A program made the position numbers and the translations under genes. Shown piece by piece: positions 24,201 through 35,536 of a stretch of 64,000 nucleotides of DNA. A model generated the notes under the pieces. That model saw nothing but the letters and a program-made list of their open reading frames with translations, ran no database searches and was not told where the DNA came from. Each line of letters starts with the position of its first letter. Positions within the stretch are counted from its first letter, which is position 1. Source of the stretch: Oikopleura dioica (Eukaryota > Chordata > Appendicularia > Copelata > Oikopleuridae). Location of the stretch: NCBI GenBank assembly GCA_907165135.1, contig OU015567.1, forward strand, positions 16,001,001 to 16,065,000, written 5' to 3'.

Positions 24201-27200
24201 AGAGCGAGATATTGAGTCGAAGCTAAAACAAATAATCGGCGAGTGGGAGAACCAAGATCTCACTTTCTCTCAATTCAAGACTCGAGGCGAACTTCTGTTC
24301 AAAGGAGCAGATATTTCCGAAATCATTGTCAAACTTGAAGATTCTCTCATGATCCTCAGCTCCTTGCTCTCAAACCGTTACAACGCGCCATTCAAGGCGA
24401 AGATCCAAGAGTGGAATCAAAAACTCTCCGGCTCTATCGAAATAATTGAACAACTCCTTCAAGTTCAGAACCTCTGGGTTTACCTCGAAGCAGTCTTTGT
24501 TGGTGGAGATATTGCCAAACAACTGCCACAAGAAGCGAAAAGATTCTCTAATATTGATAAATCATGGCAAAAGATCATGCAGAAAGCGCACGAAACCACT
24601 AATGTTGTCAAATGTTGCATGGGCGATGACATGTACTCACAGCTACTTCCGCATCTGTTGGAGCAGCTCGAAATCTGTCAGAAATCGCTCACTGGATATT
24701 TGGAAGCAAAGCGACTTTTATTCCCTCGTTTCTTTTTCGTTTCCGATCCAGCTCTCCTGGAAATTCTTGGTCAAGCATCAAATTGCCATACAATCCAGGA
24801 TCATTTGCTCTCACTTTTTGATAATGTCAAAGAAGTGGTTTTCGATACAAAAGTATACGAAAAAGTCCTGGCAATGCGTTCGCAGGAAGGAGAAGAGGTT
24901 GACATGGTTACTCCAGTTATTTGCACGGGAAATGTAGAAACATGGCTGAATACTCTTATGCAAACGGTCCACAAAACCGTCCACACGATCGTGCGTCGGG
25001 CTTGGCAGAACCTTGGGGATACTGGATTTGATCTTTTGCGATTTGAAGACACTTTCTGCGCCCAGGTCGGTCTTCTTGGAATCCAACTTTTGTGGACAAG
25101 AGATGCCGAAAACGCGTTGAACGAGTGCCGCTACGACCGAGAGATTATGAAAAAGACAAACGACTATTTCCTGGAGCTTTTGAACACGCTCATCGATAAG
25201 ACGACCCAGGAACTCACAAAGCTCGATCGTGTTAAATTTGAAACGCTGATTACAATTCACGTCCATCAGCGAGATATATTCAACGATATGGTTCAATTGA
25301 AGGTACGGACGCCTAATGACTTCGAATGGCAGAAGCAATGCCGATTTTACTACGATGAGGATTTCGACAAGTGTCGAATAAGCGTCACAGACGTCGATTT
25401 CACATATTGCGATGAGTATACCGGATGTACAGATCGCCTCGTTATCACGCCGCTCACTGACAGATGTTATATTACTCTTGCTCAAGCTTTAGGAATGGAT
25501 CTTGGTGGTGCCCCCGCCGGCCCCGCTGGAACTGGAAAAACTGAGACCACAAAGGACATGGGAAAATGCCTTGGAAAGTACGTCGTTGTCTTCAATTGCT
25601 CCGATCAGATGGATTTCCGAGGCTTGGGAAGAATTTACAAAGGACTTGCCCAATCTGGCTCTTGGGGCTGCTTTGACGAGTTTAATCGAATCGAGCTCCC
25701 TGTCCTGTCTGTAGCAGCTCAGCAGATCGCAATTGTCCTTCAATGCAAGAAAATGAAAAAGACGCAGTTTATCTTTTCGGACGGAGATACAGTTCCGATG
25801 AACCCGGAATTCGGTCTTTTTATCACTATGAACCCTGGTTACGCCGGTAGACAGGAGCTTCCTGAAAACTTGAAGATTATGTTCCGTTCCTGCGCTATGA
25901 TGGTCCCCGATCGACAAATCATCATGCGAGTCAAATTGGCCTCCGCTGGTTTCCGGGAGAACCAGGAACTATCCGGCAAGTTCTTTACGCTATACAAACT
26001 CTGCGAAGAACAACTATCAAAACAGGTTCACTACGATTTCGGTCTCCGAAATATTCTCTCCGTACTCCGAACTCTTGGTGCTGAAAAGCGAAAGAATCCA
26101 ACCGATCCAGAGATAAAAACCGTTATGCGCGTCTTGCGAGATATGAACATGTCAAAACTAGTCGACGAAGATGAGCCTCTCTTCTTGTCGCTCATCGACG
26201 ATCTTTTCCCAAATATCGTTCTTGAAGTTGCTGGTTATCCGAAACTTGAAGAAGCCATTGCGTTGCATACCGAAGAAGCTTTGCTCGAACTTTGGCCGCA
26301 ATGGAAGCTCAAGGTCATTCAACTTTACGAGACCCAGCGGGTCCGTCATGGAATGATGGTACTTGGTCCCTCCGGGGCTGGTAAAACAACAAATATCCAC
26401 ACTCTCATGAAAGCCATGGGAACAACAAACGATCCTGGTCCCCACAAAGAAGTTAGAATGAATCCTAAAGCCATTACAGCGCCACAAATGTTCGGCACGC
26501 TTGATGTCGCAACTAATGACTGGACTGATGGTATCTTCTCCACACTTTGGCGACGATCTTACAAGAAGAAGAAAGGAGAAAACATGTGGTTGGTACTCGA
26601 CGGTCCTGTAGATGCAATTTGGATTGAAAACCTGAACTCTGTCCTTGATGACAGTAAAACCCTGACACTTGCTAACGGTGATCGTATTCGAATGGCGCCA
26701 AATACCAAGATCGTTTTTGAGCCGCATAATATCGATAATGCTTCGCCAGCTACAGTATCACGTAACGGTATGGTATTCATGTCCAGCTCTTCTCTCACCT
26801 GGCAACCGATCTTGGGTGCTTGGCTGAAAAAGATTCCGATGGCACAAGGCGATTCACTCAGAACAAAATTCGAAGTTATCTGGGAGGAAACTCTTGTTTT
26901 CCTCAAACAAAGCTGTCTCCCAAAAATGGACCTTCTTGATTGCATGTACATTCGACAAGCCCTGGATATTCTCTTAGGTCTTCTACCAACTCAAACAGAG
27001 GATTTCGCTAAATTGAAAGACGCTCATTTGAACAGTTACTTCATTTTCGCCCTCATGTGGTCGCTTGGGGCGCTTCTTGAACTTGAAGATCGAGCAAAAC
27101 TTGAAGCTTTCTGGCGAGAAAATCAATCCATCAGCAAAATGCTCCCCGTTATCACTGGCGACCAGACAATTTTCGAATTCGTTCCAAGAAACGATTCTGG

Positions 27201-30200
27201 AGAATGGGAACCTTGGTCTGTTCGAGTTGAGAAATACGACTATCCGACAGATTCAGTTCCTGATTTCAACAAGATTCTCATCCCGAATGTAGATAATGTT
27301 CGAACAGATTTCCTTATGGGCTTGATCATGAAACAAGAAAAGGCCGTCCTGCTTATTGGTGAACAGGGTACTGCAAAAACAGTCATGATTCAGGGATACA
27401 TGAGCAAGTATAACATCGAAGAACATGTCACAAAAGCTCTCAATTTCTCGTCAACAACCACTCCTGGTATTTTCCAGCAATCGATCGAGTCATACGTTGA
27501 AAAACGAGTGGGTACCACTTTTGGTCCCGCTGCTGGAAAGAAAATGACAGTGTTCATTGATGATATCAATATGCCACACATCAACGAGTGGGGCGATCAA
27601 ATAACAAATGAAATTGTACGTCAACTCATGGAGAACAAGGGCTTTTACAATCTAGAAAAGCCCGGTGACATGATCAAAATCGTTGATCTGCAACTTGTGG
27701 CTGCGATGATTCATCCTGGAAGAGGAAGAAACGACATTCCTCAACGGCTTAAGCGACAGTTTAACATCTTCAACTGTACTCTTCCCTCCAACAACTCAAT
27801 CGACCAGATTTTCAAAACGATCGGTACCGGGTACTTTTGCGGAGAACGCGGATTTTCAGCCGAAGTCACTTCTATGATTGAGCCACTCGTTGGTATCACT
27901 CGACAACTCTGGCAGAAAACAAAGATCAAGATGCTTCCGACTCCGGACAAGTTCCATTACATTTTCAACTTGCGTGATCTTTCCAGAATCTGGCAGGGTA
28001 TGCTTACAATCAAAGCTGACGAATGCAGCTCGAAATCTGACATTCTCTCTTTGTGGCGCCACGAATGCACAAGAGTCATTTCTGACAGATTTGTTAGTCA
28101 AAATGATCGAGACTGGCTGGATGAAACCGCCGATGCTCTCATAGGTGAGAAATTTGGCGAGAGTTCAATTGAACTGATCCAAAAAGATAAATATTTCGTC
28201 GACTTCATGCGAGAAGCTCCTGAACCGACCGGAGAAGAACCCGACGACTTTGATTTCTCCGCGCCTAAAGTTTACGAAGCAACCACGATCCAACGACTGG
28301 GTGAGAAACTTCTCGAATACCAAGATGTGTACAACGAATCGATCAGAGGAGCAAACATGAATCTCGTCTTTTTTGAGGATGCTATTACTCACATGGTCAA
28401 AATTTCAAGAATCATAAGAACTCCTCGCGGTGCAGCAATGCTTGTCGGTGTCGGCGGATCAGGAAAACAGTCCCTTACTCGTCTTGCGTCGCACATCTCA
28501 GGATATAAAACCTTCCAGATTACTCTTTCAAAGTCCTACAATGCTGGAAATCTCCTCGAAGACCTTAAGATCATGTATCTCTGGGCAGGTCGGGATGGCC
28601 AGGGAGTAACGTTCCTCTTTACTGATAATGAAATCAAGGAAGAGTCATTCCTCGAATATTTAAACAACGTGATTGCTACTGGTGAACTCTCAGGTCTATT
28701 CCCAAAAGACGAAATGGATGCACTTCTGGGTGAAATGATTCCAATCATGAAGAAGGAATTCCCAAGACATCCACCAACGCAAGAAAATCTTTACGAATAT
28801 TTCATTACTCGAGTCCGATCAAATCTCCACATTGTGCTTTGTTTCTCCCCAGTCGGCGAGCAATTTAGAACTCGATCACTTAAATTTCCAGGTTTGTTTT
28901 CAGGCTGCACAATGGATTGGTTCTTCCGATGGCCAAAAGAAGCGCTCGTCCAGGTCGCCGGCTCGTTTATGAATGACAAATCTTTCAAACTCGAAGCTAC
29001 TGAAGAGACGAAGGTACAATTGGTCGATGTAATGGGCCAAATTCAAGATATGGTCTCAGAAATCTGCGACCAGTACTTTGAACGATTTAGACGAAGATGC
29101 CACGTGACACCAAAATCTTTTTTGAGTTTTCTCAGCGGCTACAAAGCACTCTATGCTCAGAAATTGGCGCACTTGTCCAATCAGCGAGATCGTATGACAA
29201 CAGGTCTGACAAAACTTGCTGAAGCCGAAGATGTCGTCGGAGAGCTCTCAATCGAGCTTGAGCAGAAAGAAAAAGACCTGGCTGTTGCTTCTGCAGAAGC
29301 CGAACTTGTTCTTAAAGAAGTTGATAAGGAGAAAGAAGCTGCTGGTAAAACACAGGCCGAAGTCAAGGTCATCGCAGACAAGGCCCAAGCGTTGAAAGAC
29401 AGCATTGCCGCTGACAAAGCCGTTGCCGAAGGAAAACTAAAAGAAGCTGAACCAGCGCTTCAAGCTGCCGAAAAAGCGTTGGAAACAATCAAGCCAGCCC
29501 ATATCGCCACTGTTAAGAAACTTGGAAAGCCGCCACATTTGATCATGCGAATCATGGATTGCGTACTCATTTTAATGGGTAGACGGCTCAATCCAATAAC
29601 TGTCGATGAAGAGAAAGGTGGAATCAAGCCATCTTGGTCAGAGTCATTGAAGCTAATGAATGACTCATCTTTCCTGAGCATGTTGCTGGACTTCAACAAA
29701 GATACTATCACGGATGAAATGATCGATCTGCTTCAGCCGTATTTCAAGGCAGATGACTACAACTTGGAAAATGCGAAGAAGGTATCCGGAGATGTTGCTG
29801 GTCTCTGTACGTGGACTCTTGCAATGGCGGATTTTTTTAAAATCAACAAAGAAGTTCTTCCGCTTAAAGCAGCACTGGCGATCCAAGAGGCCAAGCTAGG
29901 TAAGGCTGAAGAAGAACTAGCTGCAGCAAACGAGCAACTTGCTGGAGCAGAAGCAGCGCTGAAGAAAGCAAATGACAAGTACGACGCAGCAATGGGACAC
30001 AAAAAGGCTCTAGAAGATGATGCTGCTGCTTGCCAGAAGAAAATGGATAACGCTTCCGCGCTTATTGAAGGTCTCGGTGGTGAGAAAATTGCCTGGGGGG
30101 AAGCAGAATCGCAGTTCTCCGACCAAATCAGAAGATTGGTCGGAGATGTTCTCCTTGCCAACGGCTTTTTGTCATACTCTGGACCTTTCAACCAAGAATT

Positions 30201-33200
30201 CCGAAATAAACTGCTCGATGGTTGGCGCAAAAAGTTGAATTTCCACGACATTCCTTTCACTGAAGATCTCAATCTCATCAAAATGCTAGTCGATGATCCA
30301 ACCATTGGCGAGTGGAACCTTCAAGGTCTTCCATCGGACGAATTAAGTATCCAAAACGGTATCATTGTAACGAGCGCCACTCGATTCCCACTACTCATCG
30401 ACCCTCAGGGTCAGGGTAAGATCTGGATTAAAAATCGGGAGAAGGACAATGAACTACGAATTACAAATCTCAACCATAAATATTTCCGACAACATCTCGA
30501 AGATGCTCTTTCTCTCGGTCAGCCGCTGCTGATCGAAGATGTTGGCGAAGAAATCGACCCGGCTCTTGACAATGTTTTGGAAAAGAACTTTATCAAATCT
30601 GGTTCCACTCTCAAGGTAAAATTTTAACCTTATTGTCTCTATACAAGAAAACTCTTCTATGTCATCACTAACAATTAACAAAAGCCATGGGAAATTGCCG
30701 AACAGTTCGGTGGTGACACTGATAAAGTGCCAAAAGTCATGCGGGTAAGATTAAAATCTCAAGATCATGAGACAGCGCACCAAATCAATATTACACAAAG
30801 AATCACAGATCAAGAGCACCAAAAATAATTAATCAAAAACGCATTAAAAATTTTTCATCACTCGTTTTAGCAAAACGGGGCTAAAATTTTTCCGTTAAAG
30901 ACTTATTTTCATTTCTAGTGCAAAGTCGGCGACAAAGAATGCGACGTGCTCCCAACATTCCGACTTTATCTCACGACAAAGCTTGCAAATCCAAGTTATA
31001 CGCCGGAAGTTTACGCACGAACTGCCATAATCGATTTCACTGTTACAATGAAGGGATTAGAAGATCAGCTTCTTGCGCGTGTCATTCTAAGAGAAAATCC
31101 GAGCTAGAAACTGAGCGTGTTTCTCTTCTTGAAGATGTCACAGCCAACAAACGCAAGAAACAAGAACTCGAAGATAATCTTCTCTACCGTTTGACGTCAA
31201 CGCAGGGCTCGCTGGTTGAAGATGATGATCTCATCGAAGTGCTAAGAATTTCAAAGATCACTGCCGCTGAGGTCAAAGAAAAACTCGACATTGCGGCGGA
31301 TACGGAAATCAAAATAAACAATGCTCGGGAAGAGTACAGACCGGTGGCGTTCCGAGGCTCGATCATGTACTTTCTCATCGTTGAAATGTCACTCGTGAAT
31401 GTGATGTACCAAACATCGCTAAAGCAGTTCCTTGTCCAGTTCGACTACGCCCTAGAAAGATCAAAAAAGAGTCCAATTACTGGAAAGCGAATCGCAAACA
31501 TAATCGAGTATTTGACCGAAAAAGTCTTTTTATACACTGCAAGAGGATTCTACGAGTCCGACAAATTCCTATACGCCCTTCTCTTGACTCTTAAAATCGA
31601 TCTTAACCGAGGCAAAATCTCATTCGAGCAATTCAACACCTTTATCAAGGGTGGTGCTTCTCTGGACATGAATTCCGTCGATCCCAAACCAAAGAAATGG
31701 ATTCTCGATTCGACCTGGCTCAACTTGGTTCAGCTTTCTCGACTTCCGAATTTTTCACAACTCCTTATACAAGTTACAAGAAACGACAAGGCTTGGAAAG
31801 CTTGGTTTGATTCAGCGGAACCTGAGGAAACAACGCTTCCGGACGGATACCAAGAATCACTTGACATCTTCTCAAAACTCTTGCTTATCCGATCCTGGGC
31901 GCCAGATCGGACGACCGCTCAAGCGAGGAAATACATCACCGATTCGATGGGGCCAGTCTTCGCCGATGCCGTTATTTTGAGCATGGATAGTATGCTAGCT
32001 GAATCTGACAAGCGTATACCTCTCCTGTGCTTCTTATCTCTCGGTTCTGATCCAACAGAGTCCATTGAAAAACTCGCCAAACAAAACAACACCACCAGTC
32101 GGGCAATTTCAATGGGTCAAGGACAAGAAGTACACGCTCGCCGTCTTCTTACGACAAGTTTCGAAGATGGCGGTTGGATTTTGCTTCAGAACTGCCACTT
32201 GGGTTTAAATTACATGGACGAGCTTTTGGACCAAGTGACGACCAATGCAAATGTCCACGAAAATTTCCGGTGCTGGATCACCACCGAGCCGCATCCAAAG
32301 TTCCCCATTAATTTGCTCCAGAACGCGATCAAATATACAGCCGAGCCTCCACAGGGTCTCAGAGCTGGTCTTAAGCGAACTTATAATTTGGTCACGGCCG
32401 AAACTTTAGAATTGTCAAACATGCCTCAGTGGAAGCCAATGCTATTTACGACCGCCTTCTTGCATTCGATCGTTCAGGAGCGTCGAAAATTCGGTCCTCT
32501 TGGCTGGAACATCCCTTATGAGTTCAACCAGTCCGACTACAACTCCGCCGTTCAATATGTTCAAAACCACCTAGACGACATGGACATCAAGAAAGGTCCG
32601 ACTTGGAAGGCAGTTCAGTACATGTTCGGGGAGATCTTGTACGGAGGTCGAGTAACTGATGATTTGGACAAGATTCTACTCAACACATATTGCTCTGCTT
32701 GGATGGGCGACCACATGCTCAAGCCAGAGTTCAAGTTCAAAGGCGAATATATCGTCCCGCAGTGCAAGACCGTGGCCGATTACCACACATATATCGATAA
32801 TCTGCCGCTGACAGACTCACCAGAAGTGTTCGGTCTTCACAAAAACGCAGACATCACGTACCAAACAAACACTTCCAATTCTACACTCAGCACAATCGTC
32901 TCAATTCAGCCGAAAGAGTCCGGCGGCGGAAGCGGTGAGTCACGTGAGGCAGCTGTTTACAGACAGGCGGACGAAATGCTTGCAAAGATTCCGACTGATT
33001 TTTCCCCATTTGAGGTCAAAGCGCGATTGCAAAAAATGGGCAAAAACGATCCAATGAACATTTTCCTCCGCCAAGAAATCGATCGACTTCAACGAGTCAT
33101 TTCCTCTGTCCGAATCACTTGCAGTGAATTGAGACTTGCAATAGACGGAACAATCATCATGTCTGAACAGTTGCAAGACGCATTGAATCAAATTTACGAT

Positions 33201-33890
33201 GCGCGGATCCCAAAAGTTTGGGCAAAGATTTCGTGGGATTCGAGTTCGCTTGGTTTTTGGTTCACGGAACTTTTGGATAGATATGCTCAGCTGTCGAGCT
33301 GGATCTTTGAAAAAAGGCCGAATTGCTTCTGGCTCACTGGTAAGATGAAAATTACAGACATTAGTGTTTATCAGTAAAAATCAGGTTTCTTCAATCCTCA
33401 AGGATTCCTCACTGCAATGAGGCAAGAAACAACTCGAGCCCACAACGGCTGGGCTCTGGATAAGGTCAAATTGACAAACGACATTACCAAAATGATGTTG
33501 GAAGATGTAACGAGTCCTCCACCTGCTGAACTCGGCGGAGTTTACATTCACGGCTTATTCGTCGACGGCGCTGGCTGGGACAGAAAGAACATGCGGCTCA
33601 CGGAATCTTCACCAAAGGTTACACTGAATAATTTGCTATTCTTTATAACTTTGTTTAAGGTTCTGTACACAGCGTTACCAGTAGCGCATGTCTACGCAAT
33701 TAACACCTCCGAGCCCCAGGCGGGTGTTGGAGGCAAAAAAGGCCAGCAAGTAGCTCTATACAAATGTCCAGTCTACAAGAAACCTCGCAGAACCGACTTG
33801 ACGTTTATTTTCTTTCTGATGCTTCGAACAACAAAAAATCCAGACTGGTGGACATTACGAGGTGTAGCAACGCTGTGTGACACAAAATAA
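18212..33890 (+). CDS. Axonemal outer-arm dynein heavy chain, DNAH5/DNAH8 class
   Basis: This is the motor subunit that slides axonemal microtubules in motile cilia. Exons are 18212-18232, 18317-18382, 18963-19187, 19505-19864, 19958-20623, 20795-21378, 21666-30615, 30919-33339, 33385-33617 and 33660-33890. With one missing base restored in count only, the total is 4585 residues, close to human DNAH5 (about 4624). The tail and linker precede four AAA P-loops: [10 protein letters not shown] (about 25518), [10 protein letters not shown] (26365), [10 protein letters not shown] (27358) and [10 protein letters not shown] (28447). The coiled-coil stalk with the microtubule-binding tip covers about 29190-30090. 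AAA5, AAA6 and the C-terminal domain follow ([46 protein letters not shown]). [22 protein letters not shown] and [20 protein letters not shown] favour DNAH5/8. Exon 7 is 8950 bp and intronless. The A run 31094-31097 is one base short and creates a stop at 31105. AATAAA overlaps the stop codon. Confidence 0.95.
30685..30744 (+). other. Candidate 60-nt in-frame cassette exon of the dynein gene
   Basis: Inside the 30616-30918 intron, an AG at 30683-30684 and a GTAAGA donor at 30745 bracket 20 codons ([20 protein letters not shown]) that are open in the gene's frame. The phase is 0 on both sides. Including it adds 20 residues between STLK and CKVGDKE in the AAA5 region; skipping it gives the usual dynein sequence. 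The acceptor has a weak pyrimidine tract. Confidence 0.5.
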
Positions 33891-34093
33891 ATTTATTTTT
33901 TAATACAAAAACTATTTATATTTTTCTGAAATAAACTGAACTACGGTTCACTCAAAAATTGAAAAAAAAAAGTTTTTTAAAAGTCCTTGATTTCGTCACT
34001 CGCGCGTCATTCTGAGCCTTCATTTATAACGAGAACGGTAAGGGTTATGATAAGAGTTTCACTAAGGGTTAGCCTCGATTAGTGGTCATATCA

Positions 34094-34262
34094 AGGAAAA
34101 GGGACATTTCAAGAAAGCGGACATTTCAAGAAAAAGAGACATTTCAAGCAAAAAAATAAAATTCTTGAAATGTCCATTTTCTTTAAATGTCTGTTTTGAT
34201 TGAAATGTCCTCTTTTCTTGAAATGTCTTTTCAGATTGAAATGGCGCTTCTTCTTGAAATGT
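34094..34262. repeat. Direct and inverted ACATTTCAAG repeat cluster
   Basis: Three copies of GGACATTTCAAG-like units on the left face about five reverse copies (CTTGAAATGTCC-like) on the right, forming a degenerate hairpin. Related units recur at 35225-35300 and 53779-53854. Confidence 0.75.
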
Positions 34263-34716
34263 ACAATTTACTTTTTCTAATTTTAATTGTTGCACATACT
34301 CAAACGTAAAATTTTTGACCCCCTACTCAGACTTTTTCAAATTTAAAATTTTGAAAAATATAAAGATTCAAGTTATTGATTTATTTATGGTCTCTGATGT
34401 TTCCTCGAATAAAAAGTCGCAATGATTAGATGATATTCCCCAAATTTGCACTAAAAAATTTGAAAAAGTAAGGGAAAAACATTCAATCAGCTGGTCCTAA
34501 GACAATCAAAAATTTTTGTAGTTTATTTTCTGGGGCACCCGCTAAAAGCAGCAAATTATCGTTGAATCTTCCAGATGCGCGTCTTTTATAAATATACTTA
34601 AAAATATTGGGTTTTTAAATATTTCAATTTTTCGAAGGTAAAGGCCGACGGGGGATCTTGGAGAGATGTTTATCACTATATTTGACTGTCATCGAGAAGA
34701 TGTATAACGACAGTTA

Positions 34717-34845
34717 AGGCAGCCCAATGCAACAAATTGACGATGGTTAGAGCAGCTCCTTGCAACAAGTTCACGACGTTTAAAGCAGCCCTTTGCAAAA
34801 AAATGAAGACGTTAAAGGCAGCCCTTCGCAATGTTTAGACAACGT
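34717..34845. repeat. Tandem repeat, about 36-bp unit, four copies
   Basis: Units have the pattern GCAGCCC, a short spacer, GCAACAA, then a GACGAT/GACGTT segment, and diverge from each other. The duplicated block starts just right of it. Confidence 0.6.
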
Positions 34846-34898
34846 CACACACTTCCTTCATCAAAATTCATTTTACTTTGAATCTGAGAGAAAGTTTT

Positions 34899-35054
34899 TT
34901 AACCCCCATCGGTACGTGTCCATTTTGGACATTTTTTATTTTGGCCATATCTTTTTCATTAAAAAGATTCAATATTTCATCCCTCTTAGCAGCAATCGTA
35001 AAAAATAAAAATCAAAAATGTCCATGTTGGACACGTAATAACGATGGGGGTTAA
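34899..35054. mobile_element. piggyBac-like MITE (TTAA, CCC ends), copy in unit 1
   Basis: TTAA at 34899 and 35051 flanks a 148-bp element starting CCCCCATCG and ending CGATGGGGG. The inverted ends continue as TACGTGTCCA and its complement. TTAA target plus CCC termini are hallmarks of piggyBac mobilisation. No ORF. Confidence 0.75.
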
Positions 35055-35380
35055 CAGATTCTACGCCTGCCTTACTTACAATGGACGTTTTGAACGATCA
35101 AAAAGCATATTTGAAACATTTAATGGAAAATATATTTTTTTTTATTTTTAAATTTTTGATCTGAGTGGGGGGAAAGCAGTTTTCATTCTGCGACACCGCA
35201 ACAATAAAATTGTTGAAATCAAATGGGGACATTTCAAGAAAAAGGGACATTTCAATAGAAATACACATTTCAAGTAAAGCGGACATTTCAATAGCATCAA
35301 AGATGATGCATATGACCAAAAATGAATATGACCAAGGAGAATCAATCGAATGAGAATATTTTTTCAAGAATCAAGCCAAC

Positions 35381-35536
35381 AAGAATCTGGTCACAAGAAT
35401 CTGGTCACAAGAATCTGGTCATAAGAATCTGGTCATGAGAATCCGACCAATGAGAATCTGAGAATGAGAATCTGACCATTGAGAATCTGAACAATAAGAA
35501 TCCGACCTATGAGAATCTGACCAATGAGAATCAAGC
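35381..35536. repeat. Tandem 14-15-bp repeat (AAGAATCTGGTCAC family)
   Basis: About eleven units of GAATCTGGTCAC/GAATCTGACCAAT type. Present again in unit 3 but absent from unit 2. Confidence 0.8.

Larger units (their letters stand above)
33891..34861. other. Non-coding region between the dynein gene and the duplicated block
   Basis: It contains the dynein 3' UTR, the two short-repeat clusters listed separately and AT-rich unique sequence. No gene is recognised. Confidence 0.4.
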
